This document shows, piece after piece, positions 1 through 7,599 of a DNA stretch of 12,420 nucleotides (positions are counted from its first letter, which is position 1; each line of letters starts with the position of its first letter). This DNA comes from Treponema sp. UBA4326. Its GTDB lineage: Bacteria > Spirochaetota > Spirochaetia > Treponematales > Treponemataceae. The notes beneath the pieces were generated by a model, which was not told the DNA's origin, did no database searches, and saw only the letters and a list, made by a program, of their open reading frames with translations. The DNA lies in assembly GCA_002393835.1 (NCBI GenBank), contig DGTW01000131.1, forward strand, positions 1-12,420, read 5' to 3'. The position numbers and the translations under genes are program-made.

Positions 1-2
1 GT

Positions 3-1187
3 ATCGATAAATTCGGTCTTACTTCGCCGGTTATCCGCCAGCAGGGCGAAGACCGCATCTACATCGAAATTCCTGGTGCGGCAGATTCAGAAAGCGTAAA
101 CACAATCATCATGGGTAAGGGTATCCTTAACTTCCGCCTCGTTGACGAGACTGCTACGGCTTCAGTAATGAACTACTACCGAAACAACGGCATCCTCTTC
201 AACTCAGACGGAAAATTGCTTGATCCTTCTCTTCTTCCAGAAGATTGTGAGGTCATGGGATACTACGAAAAAGACGATTACGGCCTTGACCAGCTCGTTC
301 GTGGCGCTGAGTACATCGCTGTAAAAAAAGAAATCGCCCTTGACGGAAAACATGTCAAATCTGCTCAGGTTTCTGCTGACCAGACAACCAACCAGCCGGA
401 AGTCAACTTTGTCCTCGATTCTGAGGGTGCTCAGATTTTCGCTGATTTCACAGGAGCTCATGTTAACGAGCGTCTTGCCATCGTAAGCGACAACAAAATC
501 AAGTCTGCGGCAACAATCCGACAGGCAATCAACGGCGGACAGGTTTCTCTTTCCGGTGGATTCTCTGTAGAAGAAGCCCAGAATATTCAGAAAGTCCTTC
601 AGACAGCATGGCTTGAAGTTCCTCTTGAGGTCGAAAGCCAGCAGGTTGTCGGAGCAAGCCTTGGTGAGGCCGCTATTAAGCAGGGTATGAATGCCTTGCT
701 CTGGGGCCTGGCTGCTGTCCTCGTATTCATGATTCTTTACTATATGGGTGCTGGTTTCAACGCTGTCGTTGCTCAGGTTCTCAACATGTACATCATGTTC
801 TCGGTTTTGAGCGCATTCAACCTCACTCTCACCCTTTCTTCTATCGCCGGTATGATTCTTACGGTCGGTATGTCAGTTGACGCCAACGTAATCATCTTCG
901 AGCGTATCAAAGAAGAGCTCAAAAACGGAAAGAGCCGGGCTGCAGCAATCGCCGCAGGTTTCGACAACGCTTTCTGGGCAATCATGGACTCTAACATCAC
1001 CACATTCATTGCGGCTGCCTTCCTTTCAAAATTGGGAACCGGCTCTATTCAGGGTTTCGCAGTTTCTCTTGCAATCGGTGTATGTTCGTCAGTATTTACA
1101 GCTCTCGTAGTTTCTCGTCTCATGTTCGACTTCAATACTGAGGTTATGAACAGAAAGACAATGAGCATCGGCTGGGGAGTAAAATAA
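3..1187 (+). CDS. secD: Protein translocase subunit SecD (C-terminal part, 5' end outside window)
   Basis: SecD is an RND-superfamily inner-membrane protein that, with SecF, uses the proton (or sodium) gradient to help pull exported proteins through SecYEG. The reading frame is open from base 3, well before the first in-frame ATG at 111, so the gene is cut by the left edge; about 394 residues remain and the N-terminal membrane segment is missing. Visible parts are the periplasmic region, ending in a 'SLSGGFSVEEAQ' stretch, and then the five C-terminal membrane helices. The family hallmark GMSVDANVIIFERIKEEL is present; its Asp (codon 879-881) matches the proton-relay Asp of E. coli SecD (D519), so this half looks functional. 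Its stop codon overlaps the secF start by one base (TAATG), which implies translational coupling. Identity is near certain; only the 5' end is unseen. Confidence 0.96.
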   Translation: MDKFGLTSPVIRQQGEDRIYIEIPGAADSESVNTIIMGKGILNFRLVDETATASVMNYYRNNGILFNSDGKLLDPSLLPEDCEVMGYYEKDDYGLDQLVRGAEYIAVKKEIALDGKHVKSAQVSADQTTNQPEVNFVLDSEGAQIFADFTGAHVNERLAIVSDNKIKSAATIRQAINGGQVSLSGGFSVEEAQNIQKVLQTAWLEVPLEVESQQVVGASLGEAAIKQGMNALLWGLAAVLVFMILYYMGAGFNAVVAQVLNMYIMFSVLSAFNLTLTLSSIAGMILTVGMSVDANVIIFERIKEELKNGKSRAAAIAAGFDNAFWAIMDSNITTFIAAAFLSKLGTGSIQGFAVSLAIGVCSSVFTALVVSRLMFDFNTEVMNRKTMSIGWGVK

Positions 1188-2425
1188 TGAAAAAGGTAAT
1201 TCAGTTTAGTAAATTTTTCCCTTGTGCTGTAGTTTTGAGTGCGGCAATCATCATTTCAGGAATTGTTTCTGTGGCCACTCGTGGAATCAACTTTGGCCTT
1301 GATTTTAAGCCTGGTATGATTGAAGAAATCAAAATCGCCAGCACTGTTCTTGAAGTAACTTACAATGGAACTGCTACTGTTTCCCTGGAAGCAAACGAAG
1401 GGGGAGTTGATCTTGTCGTAAGTGGTATCGGTGAGGAAAACCGCACTGAGTCAATTCCTTACTCAAGCGTTGAGACTGTCTCAGAGCTTGCCGCAAAAAT
1501 GAACACCGTAAACGGCGTTTCTGCCCACATCAAAAAGGAAATGCTTCTTCCAAAAGAAGGCCTTTTCGTAAACTCTGGCTCTTCAAAGAATTTGGGTGAA
1601 AAACCTCTCAATCTTTTCGTCAATGATGAGTCAGCAAATGTTACGGCAGACGATGTCCGCTCAGCCCTTGCTGAGTTCAACAATGTTGATGTAAAGGAAA
1701 TCGGCGAGGGTAGTGACCGTGCTTTCCAGGTTCGTATGGGCGTTACCGGAGACGAGGGCAAAACCCTTCAGGCAGATGCAAACAAGGCTCTCACAGAAAA
1801 ATTTGGTGCAGATAAAGTCGCTTTTGTAAAGTCTGACTTCATCGGCGCTCAGTTCTCTCAGTCTTTGATTCGGGATTCAATCATCCTGGTTCTTGCAACT
1901 TTGGTTTTGATTTTCATCTACTCTGCAATCCGCTTCCACTGGGATTTCGCTCTTGCGGCAGTTATCGCTATCATTCACGATGCATTGATTATGGTCTCTT
2001 TCATCTCATTCATTCAGATGGAATTCAGCACTACGACTCTGGCGGCAATCCTTACGATTATCGGTTATTCAATCAACGCGACAGTCGTTATTCTTGACCG
2101 TGTCCGAAGCGACATCAAGGTTGTCGAGGCAAAGACATTCAAAGAGATTCTTAACTCAGCCCTTACTTCAACGCTGAGCCGCTCAATCATCACGACGCTC
2201 ACGACATTGTTCGCTGTCCTGGCTTTGTTCTTCTTTACGACAGGAACAATCCATGACTTCTCGCTTGCCCTTACTGTCGGTTTGATTTCTGGTTGTTATT
2301 CTTCTATTTTCATCGCAGGTGCATTCATCCTTTGTGTTCGCAAAAATCAGAAGTTCACTACAATCGCTTCAAATTCAAACATCAGCCAGTTCAAGGTCAG
2401 TGAAGACGAAGATAATGCTGAGTAA
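1187..2425 (+). CDS. secF: Protein translocase subunit SecF, with enlarged periplasmic domain
   Basis: SecF is the partner of SecD in the SecDF export motor. This 412-residue protein has TM1 at about residues 11-30, a periplasmic domain at about 31-228, then five membrane helices from about 231 onward. The canonical part of the periplasmic domain (about 150-228, with an 'ADDVRSALAEF' helix and the segment before TM2) is preceded by roughly 100 extra residues, so the protein is longer than the usual 300-320. TM4 carries IIGYSINATVVILDRVRSD, the SecF signature, but with Ala298 where most family members have Asp (NDT to NAT). The helix with the other relay residue (LTSTLSRSIITT) keeps its Arg. 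ATG follows from the one-base overlap with secD. The C-terminus is an acidic cytoplasmic tail (SEDEDNAE). Identity is firm; whether the substitution changes ion coupling is open. Confidence 0.95.
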   Translation: MKKVIQFSKFFPCAVVLSAAIIISGIVSVATRGINFGLDFKPGMIEEIKIASTVLEVTYNGTATVSLEANEGGVDLVVSGIGEENRTESIPYSSVETVSELAAKMNTVNGVSAHIKKEMLLPKEGLFVNSGSSKNLGEKPLNLFVNDESANVTADDVRSALAEFNNVDVKEIGEGSDRAFQVRMGVTGDEGKTLQADANKALTEKFGADKVAFVKSDFIGAQFSQSLIRDSIILVLATLVLIFIYSAIRFHWDFALAAVIAIIHDALIMVSFISFIQMEFSTTTLAAILTIIGYSINATVVILDRVRSDIKVVEAKTFKEILNSALTSTLSRSIITTLTTLFAVLALFFFTTGTIHDFSLALTVGLISGCYSSIFIAGAFILCVRKNQKFTTIASNSNISQFKVSEDEDNAE

Positions 2426-2432
2426 AATTAAG

Positions 2433-2575
2433 ACGCGGATATAACAGATAAACGCGGATAATTATTTGTCCACAGATTAACACAGATTGCACAGATTTTT
2501 ATATAATTATAATCTGTGTTGCTCTGTGCATATCTGTGGATTATTTTTTTATCTGTGTAATCTGCCTGCTCGTGG
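2433..2575. repeat. Palindromic array of short ACAGAT / ATCTGT units
   Basis: Six short units of the type (A/C)CACAGATT or ACGCGGAT lie in one orientation (about 2433, 2443, 2452, 2470, 2480 and 2489). Six in the opposite orientation (AATCTGTGT, CTCTGTGC, ATCTGTGG, ATCTGTGT, AATCTGC, CTCGTGG) follow at about 2511, 2522, 2532, 2551, 2559 and 2568. The centre of symmetry is an AT-rich stretch near 2505. The units recur every 9-10 bases within the central blocks. Arrays of this look are familiar as intergenic interspersed sequences in several unrelated bacterial groups. No reading frame crosses it. Confidence 0.75.
2470..2550 (+). terminator. Probable intrinsic terminator of secDF inside the palindromic array
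   Basis: The arm starting CCACAGATTAACACAG (2470-2497) can pair imperfectly with the arm ending GTGCATATCTGTGG (2511-2539) around an AT-rich loop. The 3' arm is followed by TTATTTTTTT at 2541-2550. A long stem followed by a U tract, 45 bases after the secF stop, fits a Rho-independent terminator. The stem has mismatches and only moderate GC, so efficiency is uncertain. Confidence 0.5.
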
Positions 2576-2604
2576 ATTTTTTTTAATTTTCATTCAATTT
2601 TTCT

Positions 2605-2633
2605 TTCAAAAATTCCTTCTCCTGTGTTATCAT
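2605..2633 (+). promoter_or_regulatory. Candidate sigma-70-type promoter of the GGDEF/EAL gene
   Basis: TTCAAA (2605-2610) and TATCAT (2628-2633) are separated by 17 bases. The expected transcription start lies at about 2640-2641, on or next to the ATG at 2641, so the mRNA would be leaderless. There is no Shine-Dalgarno sequence in the bases before the ATG, which agrees with this reading. Confidence 0.45.
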
Positions 2634-2640
2634 ATTAAGT

Positions 2641-4920
2641 ATGATCCATAAGGATAAATTAAATTTAAGCTCTGGCAAGTTGAAGTTCCTCTCTACATTG
2701 GCGGTCAGTGGAATTATAATGCTTGTTGTCTTCCTTTTAAGCGGAACTGTCATGCAAAGGGCTTTGAAATATTCAGAAAAGAATTATCTTGAAAACTGCT
2801 CCCAGGTCCTTCAGGGCTATTCTGCCGCAATTCAGTATTATCTGGAGAATTATCATACCTCCCTTTCTTCAATTTACGACTCGGAAATGTTTGCCAGGGG
2901 AAATCCTGAGGAAATTCAAAAGTGGATAATCCAGAACATGAAATATATGAACGAGGATTTTTCTTCGGTTTTTTATGTTGACTCGAATTTAACTGGATAT
3001 TTCTCGCAAGGCTGGGTAACGGATTTAAAGTTCAAGCCCTATGCTGTTCGGGAAAATTATACGGGTGAAAAATATTATATCAGTGACATCTATTATTCTG
3101 ATCATTTTAAAGACCTCGTTTTCTTTATTGAGCATCCGTATTTTAATTCCGAGCATATCCTAAAAGGAATCTTGTGCGCAGAAATCAGGGTGAATAAACT
3201 TGCTAAAATCTCACAAAAGATAAAAATCGGTGACTACAGCACCGTATACATTTTTGACAGGCAGGGAAAACTGCTTGACCATGTTGACCCAGAGTTGATA
3301 GGAAAGGTTTTCGTGCCAAAATCCGAAAAATACAAGGCGATTACTTCTGATGTTACGGCTCGGGAAGGCAACGGCCATGTTGAAACAGAAAATCATCTTG
3401 GCGAGCCGATAGACCTTTTTTACTCCAAAATCAAGAATTGCGGCTGGACTATTTCAGTCGGCTTCCCCAAAAAATACCTTCATGCGGTCTACAATAAGTA
3501 CAATTCAATAAAAATCCTTGTGCTTTTGATTTCAATCGTCGCCCTCATCCTGCTTCTTTTCGTCGAAACTTTGGTGTCCGACTATTTTTACAAGAACCAG
3601 CTGATTGAGCCTGTCTACGATCCTCTTACGAAACTCTGGACAAGACAGAAATTCGAGTCGGAGGCCAACAAAATACTGAGAAAAAATCCAAAATCCCGCT
3701 TCATGCTCATCAACGGTGACATTCGGGGCTTTAAATTCATAAATCAGAGTTACGGGGTTCTGGAAGCTGACAAAATGGTCTTTTTTTATTCCACGATTTT
3801 GAACAAGGCCGCCATGGAGTATAAGGCTATTATAGCCCATGATTATGCTGATCAGTTTTGTGCTCTGGTGAAAGTTCAGGATTTGCGGGATGCAATCAAC
3901 ACATTCAAGGGGCTTTTGTATCTGTTCACTGAGCAAATCAGCGAATATGAGATTCCTTTCTTTCCGAAATTCGGCATAACTTTCTGTAAGCCTTCCCATA
4001 CGCCGGGAATTACTGTCCAAAAGCTGATGGGGCAGGCTTCTTTTGCAAAAAGCACCATAAAAGAAAACATGCTCCTTCCTTATTCAATTTACAATTCCGT
4101 GCTTTTAGGAAAGATTAACGAGGAGCAGACAATTGAGCATAACATGAAAAGCGCGCTGGAAAATCAGGAATTCTTCATCATGTACCAGCCGAAAATCATG
4201 CTTGAAGACGACAGCCTTGTAGGGGCTGAGGCTCTTGTTCGCTGGCAAAGTCCTCTTATGGGGCTGGTTTATCCCGACAAATTCATTCCCCTTTTCGAGA
4301 GAAACGGATTTGTCGTAAAACTTGATTTTTATGTCTACGACAAGGTTTTCAGCTTCCTTGATTCACAGATTAAGGCAGGAAGGCCTGTCGTGCCAATTTC
4401 CGTGAATATGAGCCGCAACCATAACCAGCCGTCTAAATTTATGGCGGAATTCATGCGAATTTTCAAAAAATACTCTATTCCCCCATCTCTTATTCAAGTT
4501 GAGATAATTGAGCGCTCTGTCATGGACAGGGAAACTTTGTGTGAGATTACGAATGCCCTTCATGACGAGGGCTTTACCGTGGCCATGGATGATTTTGGAA
4601 GCGGGGAAAGCTCCCTTAACATGCTCACCCAGATTCCAGTCGATGTGCTGAAATTCGACAGGGAATTTCTCCTTTCGTCCGTGGATGAAAACGACAGAAT
4701 CAAGGATAAATCAGCAACCTTCATACAAAGTCTTATTGATTTGAGCCGTAATCTAGACAAAAAAACTGTCTTCGAGGGCGTCGAGACGGAAAGCCAGCGT
4801 GATTTTTTGCGTTCTATAAATTGCGACCAGGTCCAGGGCTACTTGTATTCAAAACCCCTCACAGAAAAGGACTTCGTCGCATTTATAGACGCCCATTTAA
4901 GCGTTTGCCCTGGCATTTGA
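2641..4920 (+). CDS. Membrane-bound c-di-GMP phosphodiesterase, degenerate GGDEF plus intact EAL
   Basis: This 759-residue inner-membrane protein is predicted to hydrolyse c-di-GMP to pGpG. Order: TM1 (about 16-34), a periplasmic Cache-like sensor (about 35-288), TM2 (about 290-310), a GGDEF-type domain (about 325-480) and an EAL domain (about 505-755). The GGDEF signature is degenerate: Y402-A-D-Q-F406 replaces GGDEF, so cyclase activity is unlikely; such domains can still bind GTP and act as regulators in other proteins. The EAL domain keeps every catalytic position I can check: E530 (EAL), N589 (SVNMS), E621 (EIIE), D650-D651 (DDFGSG), K671 (LKFD), E712 and E715 (EGVE), Q732 (QGY). The ATG at 2641 is preferred because the next Met lies inside TM1. 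It has its own candidate promoter and lies 215 bases after secF, separated by the repeat array. The sensed ligand cannot be told from sequence. Confidence 0.9.
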   Translation: MIHKDKLNLSSGKLKFLSTLAVSGIIMLVVFLLSGTVMQRALKYSEKNYLENCSQVLQGYSAAIQYYLENYHTSLSSIYDSEMFARGNPEEIQKWIIQNMKYMNEDFSSVFYVDSNLTGYFSQGWVTDLKFKPYAVRENYTGEKYYISDIYYSDHFKDLVFFIEHPYFNSEHILKGILCAEIRVNKLAKISQKIKIGDYSTVYIFDRQGKLLDHVDPELIGKVFVPKSEKYKAITSDVTAREGNGHVETENHLGEPIDLFYSKIKNCGWTISVGFPKKYLHAVYNKYNSIKILVLLISIVALILLLFVETLVSDYFYKNQLIEPVYDPLTKLWTRQKFESEANKILRKNPKSRFMLINGDIRGFKFINQSYGVLEADKMVFFYSTILNKAAMEYKAIIAHDYADQFCALVKVQDLRDAINTFKGLLYLFTEQISEYEIPFFPKFGITFCKPSHTPGITVQKLMGQASFAKSTIKENMLLPYSIYNSVLLGKINEEQTIEHNMKSALENQEFFIMYQPKIMLEDDSLVGAEALVRWQSPLMGLVYPDKFIPLFERNGFVVKLDFYVYDKVFSFLDSQIKAGRPVVPISVNMSRNHNQPSKFMAEFMRIFKKYSIPPSLIQVEIIERSVMDRETLCEITNALHDEGFTVAMDDFGSGESSLNMLTQIPVDVLKFDREFLLSSVDENDRIKDKSATFIQSLIDLSRNLDKKTVFEGVETESQRDFLRSINCDQVQGYLYSKPLTEKDFVAFIDAHLSVCPGI

Positions 4921-4951
4921 TAGCTCTATGCTCGCAATGACCTTGCATTTT

Positions 4952-4960
4952 TGCTATAAT
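4952..4960 (+). promoter_or_regulatory. Extended -10 promoter element of ispH
   Basis: TGCTATAAT is a perfect extended -10 (TGn plus TATAAT). The -35 position 17 bases upstream (TCGCAA, 4932-4937) is poor, which is common when the extended -10 is present. The expected start of transcription is at about 4967-4968, on the ATG at 4968. Together with the lack of a ribosome binding site this suggests a leaderless mRNA. Confidence 0.55.
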
Positions 4961-4967
4961 TTATCCT

Positions 4968-5879
4968 ATGGAAATAATTCGCGCTAAGATTCTTGGATTT
5001 TGTGCTGGCGTTCGTCGTGCTGTTCTCGCGGCTGAAAAGGCTCTGGAAGAAAACAAATGCGGTCATGTTTACACGCTGGGACCTTTGATTCATAACCCGG
5101 TGGCCTTGAATAAGCTGGCCCAGCGTAATCTTAGGATTCTAGAGGAAGACAAAATCCCTGAATTGCAGCAAAATGACACCGTAATTATCCGTGCTCACGG
5201 AGTTGCTCCAGAGACCGAGGCGGCAATCAGAGAAAAAAGCGTGAATGTCGTGAACGCGACCTGTCCCCTTGTGACGAAAAGCCAGAAAACAGCCGCTGAT
5301 TATGCCTCGAAAGGCTATGTCATTTTTTTTGCAGGCGACAAAAACCATGGCGAAGTGGTGGGAATCGAAGGCTATGCCAGAAAGGCTGCCCTGGAAGCCG
5401 GGAAAAAACTGGAATTCATACTTATAAAAGACAATGACGAATTAAAATCAGAAATAAAAAGAATGAAGGCGGAGAAAATCCTTAATGCGGAGTCAAAAAT
5501 CATTCTTTTGTCCCAGACAACCTTTAGCAGTAAGACATTTGATTCGCTTAAAACTGAGCTAAAATCAGCCTTTGCCCAGACTGAAGTCATCTCTTCCATT
5601 TGTCCTGCAACACATGAAAGGCAAAAGGCCCTCAAAGAGCTTTGTGAAATGGTGGATGGCGTAATCGTAATCGGGGGAAGAAACAGCGCCAACACAAACC
5701 GCCTTTTTGCCACTGCCCAAAGCCTTTGCAAAATGGCCGTTCTTATAGAACATCCTGACGAGATATCCGAGAGCATCCGCAAGGAATTCTCTTCCCTAAA
5801 AAAAATCGGAATTACGGCCGGGGCAAGCACGCCTGACGACATCATTGATGCGGTCGAAGAAAAAATGCGGGCTTTGTAA
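4968..5879 (+). CDS. ispH: 4-hydroxy-3-methylbut-2-enyl diphosphate reductase IspH
   Basis: IspH is the cytosolic [4Fe-4S] enzyme that reduces HMBPP to isopentenyl and dimethylallyl diphosphate, the last step of the MEP isoprenoid pathway. At 303 residues it has the normal length of the stand-alone form. The three cluster cysteines are C12 (GFCAGVRRAV), C99 (NATCPLVTK) and C212 (SICPATHERQ). Active-site residues are present: H42 (LIHNPV), H77 (RAHGV) and H127/E129, the latter in NHGEVVG, where the usual Pro between them is Gly. LSQTTFS, GGRNSANTN and ITAGASTPDD also match the family. The gene sits alone between two c-di-GMP enzymes, 47 bases after the first and 89 before the second, and has its own extended -10 promoter. 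The start is fixed by the conserved N-terminus; no Shine-Dalgarno is visible. Its presence shows that the organism uses the MEP pathway. Confidence 0.96.
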   Translation: MEIIRAKILGFCAGVRRAVLAAEKALEENKCGHVYTLGPLIHNPVALNKLAQRNLRILEEDKIPELQQNDTVIIRAHGVAPETEAAIREKSVNVVNATCPLVTKSQKTAADYASKGYVIFFAGDKNHGEVVGIEGYARKAALEAGKKLEFILIKDNDELKSEIKRMKAEKILNAESKIILLSQTTFSSKTFDSLKTELKSAFAQTEVISSICPATHERQKALKELCEMVDGVIVIGGRNSANTNRLFATAQSLCKMAVLIEHPDEISESIRKEFSSLKKIGITAGASTPDDIIDAVEEKMRAL

Positions 5880-5910
5880 AAAAAAATTGAAGGCTTCTTT
5901 AAGGAAAAAA

Positions 5911-5939
5911 TTCACATATTCTTTTTTTAGTGTTACAAT
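5911..5939 (+). promoter_or_regulatory. Candidate sigma-70 promoter of the GGDEF gene
   Basis: TTCACA (5911-5916), a 17-base spacer and TACAAT (5934-5939) form the best promoter in the window; TGT before the -10 box makes it an extended -10. The predicted start at about 5946 lies after the GTG at 5930 and before the ATG at 5969, so it argues that the protein begins at 5969. Confidence 0.55.
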
Positions 5940-5959
5940 TATTCTATATCAAAAAACTT

Positions 5960-5963
5960 GAGG
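5960..5963 (+). promoter_or_regulatory. Ribosome binding site that selects the 5969 start
   Basis: GAGG lies five bases before the ATG at 5969. The in-frame GTG at 5930 would overlap the promoter spacer and has no such site, so 5969 is the better start. Confidence 0.6.
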
Positions 5964-5968
5964 CTGAC

Positions 5969-7543
5969 ATGAAAAAAAAGACGGATGGAATTCTCTTTAG
6001 GTTTGCTTTGATTTTCGTGATTTTTACGCTTGTTTCTCTTCTTTTGTGTGGCGGAACGACTTATCTAAACCAAATGCGGGATTACAAAAGTCAGTGTCTT
6101 GAGAATATAAGAAACATAGGCGATTACCTTGAGCGTCTTATTCAGGATTCTGGCGATGACTTTATCAGCTACCAGAAATATTACATGGAGCACTTTGCCG
6201 AGATTGACATTCCCTACGATTTCGATGAATTCCATGAGGCCCATAAAAAAAGCCAGCTGCTGCTTGCCCAGGCTGATCACGAAAAATACAAGGAGCTTTC
6301 TGACTTCAATTTCGAGAATTTTTCCGATGAGATGAAAAAACAGTACTTTATTTATGACCATGAGTTCTGGCTTCTTACTTTTGAGAATGCCCGTCAGTCT
6401 TTCGGCCTTCCTTACACCTATTATCTTGTTCCCAAGGAAAAAGAACTGAGAATGGTCTACATGATTGACGGAGAGAGAAGTCACAAGGACGAGAAGGGAC
6501 AGAAAGCAGACAAGGGAAAGTATCTTTATCTGGGGGATGAGTATTATGACCCGATTGATAAATATCCCGTTCAGTGGAATACATGGTTCTCCGGTGTCAG
6601 ACAGGATGAATTTCAGGTCTGGAATAATGAATGGGGACATACCTACGCCTATTACATTCCTGTGATTATAAAAGGACAAAAACTGGGACTTATTGGCGTT
6701 GAGGTCAATGTGTCCGATGTGAACAAGGTTATCCTTAAAAATACAATCGTTCAGACTGCGGCGGCAGGGGCTATTCTTTTCTTCTGCGTTTTCCTGATGC
6801 TGCTTTTCGTAAATGATGTCTACATTGCCCGAATTGTCACGCTGGAGTCAGATTTGCGGGAGTACACGAGCCAGAAAAATCCTGACATAGCAAAAAAAAT
6901 CGAGGGCAACATAAAGGGAAAGGATGAAATTTCTTCTCTTACCCGCTCTTTCGTGAATTTGATTTACGAAATAAGGAAGCATGTGAGCAATATAATCGCA
7001 GCCTCGAAGCAGCTGGAGGAAACCCAGCTTTGGGCTGACAAGATGAGCAGGCTTGCCAATAAAGACCCCCTCACTGGTGTAAAAAACAAAACGGCCTATG
7101 ACAGCGAGGTTCTCAGGCTAGACTGGGAAATTGCCAACAGAAAGTGTGAGTTCGGAATCGTAATGTTAGATTTGAATTTCTTAAAGCTGATTAACGATAC
7201 TTTTGGCCATTCTCAGGGAGACATAGCAATAAAAAAATTGTCTGCAATGGTTTGTGGAATTTTTGAGCATTCCCCTGTGTTTAGGATTGGCGGCGATGAA
7301 TTCCTGGTCATCGTGGAAGGCACTGACTATAAAGAGTTAGACTCAAGAATAGAAAGCTTTAAGGCAAAAATGGACGAAATAAAAGCTGATGACTCTCTTG
7401 AACCATGGGAAAAAATTTCTGCGGCCATAGGTTTTGCCATTTACGACAAAAACAATGATGGAAGCGTTTTGAATGTCTTCCGCAGGGCAGACAAGGCAAT
7501 GTATTCCTGCAAAAAGGAAATGAAGGCCGTACGAACTGACTGA
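5969..7543 (+). CDS. Membrane-bound diguanylate cyclase (Cache-like sensor, HAMP, GGDEF)
   Basis: The product, 524 residues from the ATG at 5969, is predicted to make c-di-GMP from two GTP. Order: TM1 (about 8-27), a large periplasmic Cache-like sensor (about 30-258, with a 'FGLPYTYYLVPKEKELRMVY' core typical of ligand-binding Cache folds), TM2 (about 263-281), a HAMP-like linker ending in DEISSLTRSF, a coiled-coil connector, then the GGDEF domain. The active site is intact: DPLTGVKNK, LDLNFLKLINDTFGH with the metal-binding Asp, and the exact G441-G-D-E-F445. The RxxD product-inhibition site that normally precedes it is absent (FEHS at that position). A GTG at 5930 would add 13 residues, but the promoter and ribosome binding site favour 5969. 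It lies downstream of ispH with its own promoter, so independent control is likely. The ligand is unknown. Confidence 0.9.
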   Translation: MKKKTDGILFRFALIFVIFTLVSLLLCGGTTYLNQMRDYKSQCLENIRNIGDYLERLIQDSGDDFISYQKYYMEHFAEIDIPYDFDEFHEAHKKSQLLLAQADHEKYKELSDFNFENFSDEMKKQYFIYDHEFWLLTFENARQSFGLPYTYYLVPKEKELRMVYMIDGERSHKDEKGQKADKGKYLYLGDEYYDPIDKYPVQWNTWFSGVRQDEFQVWNNEWGHTYAYYIPVIIKGQKLGLIGVEVNVSDVNKVILKNTIVQTAAAGAILFFCVFLMLLFVNDVYIARIVTLESDLREYTSQKNPDIAKKIEGNIKGKDEISSLTRSFVNLIYEIRKHVSNIIAASKQLEETQLWADKMSRLANKDPLTGVKNKTAYDSEVLRLDWEIANRKCEFGIVMLDLNFLKLINDTFGHSQGDIAIKKLSAMVCGIFEHSPVFRIGGDEFLVIVEGTDYKELDSRIESFKAKMDEIKADDSLEPWEKISAAIGFAIYDKNNDGSVLNVFRRADKAMYSCKKEMKAVRTD

Positions 7544-7599
7544 TTTTTTTTCCTGATTTCCTGCTTTTCCCGGCTCTTTTGAGCAAAAAAGATAAAAAA

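Noticed and set aside
2433..2575. CRISPR array
   Set aside because: Units are under 10 bases, the spacing is as short as the units and the two halves are inverted, unlike the long direct repeats and spacers of CRISPR.
3532..4020. A 162-codon open frame on the - strand inside the GGDEF/EAL gene
   Set aside because: The + strand there encodes TM2 and the GGDEF-type domain; the antisense frame shows no family features.
5372..5845. A 157-codon open frame on the - strand inside ispH
   Set aside because: It is antisense to conserved IspH motifs including C212; no independent support.
5930..5968. GTG start giving 13 more residues on the GGDEF protein
   Set aside because: The GTG overlaps the promoter region and lies before the expected transcription start; GAGG five bases before 5969 fits better.
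6065..6679. A 204-codon open frame on the - strand inside the GGDEF gene
   Set aside because: It lies antisense to a well-supported periplasmic sensor coding region and has no recognisable motif or ribosome binding site.
7573..7590. GCTC-TTTT-GAGC hairpin as a terminator of the GGDEF gene
   Set aside because: The four-base stem is followed by A residues, not T, on the + strand, so it is not an intrinsic terminator in the needed direction.
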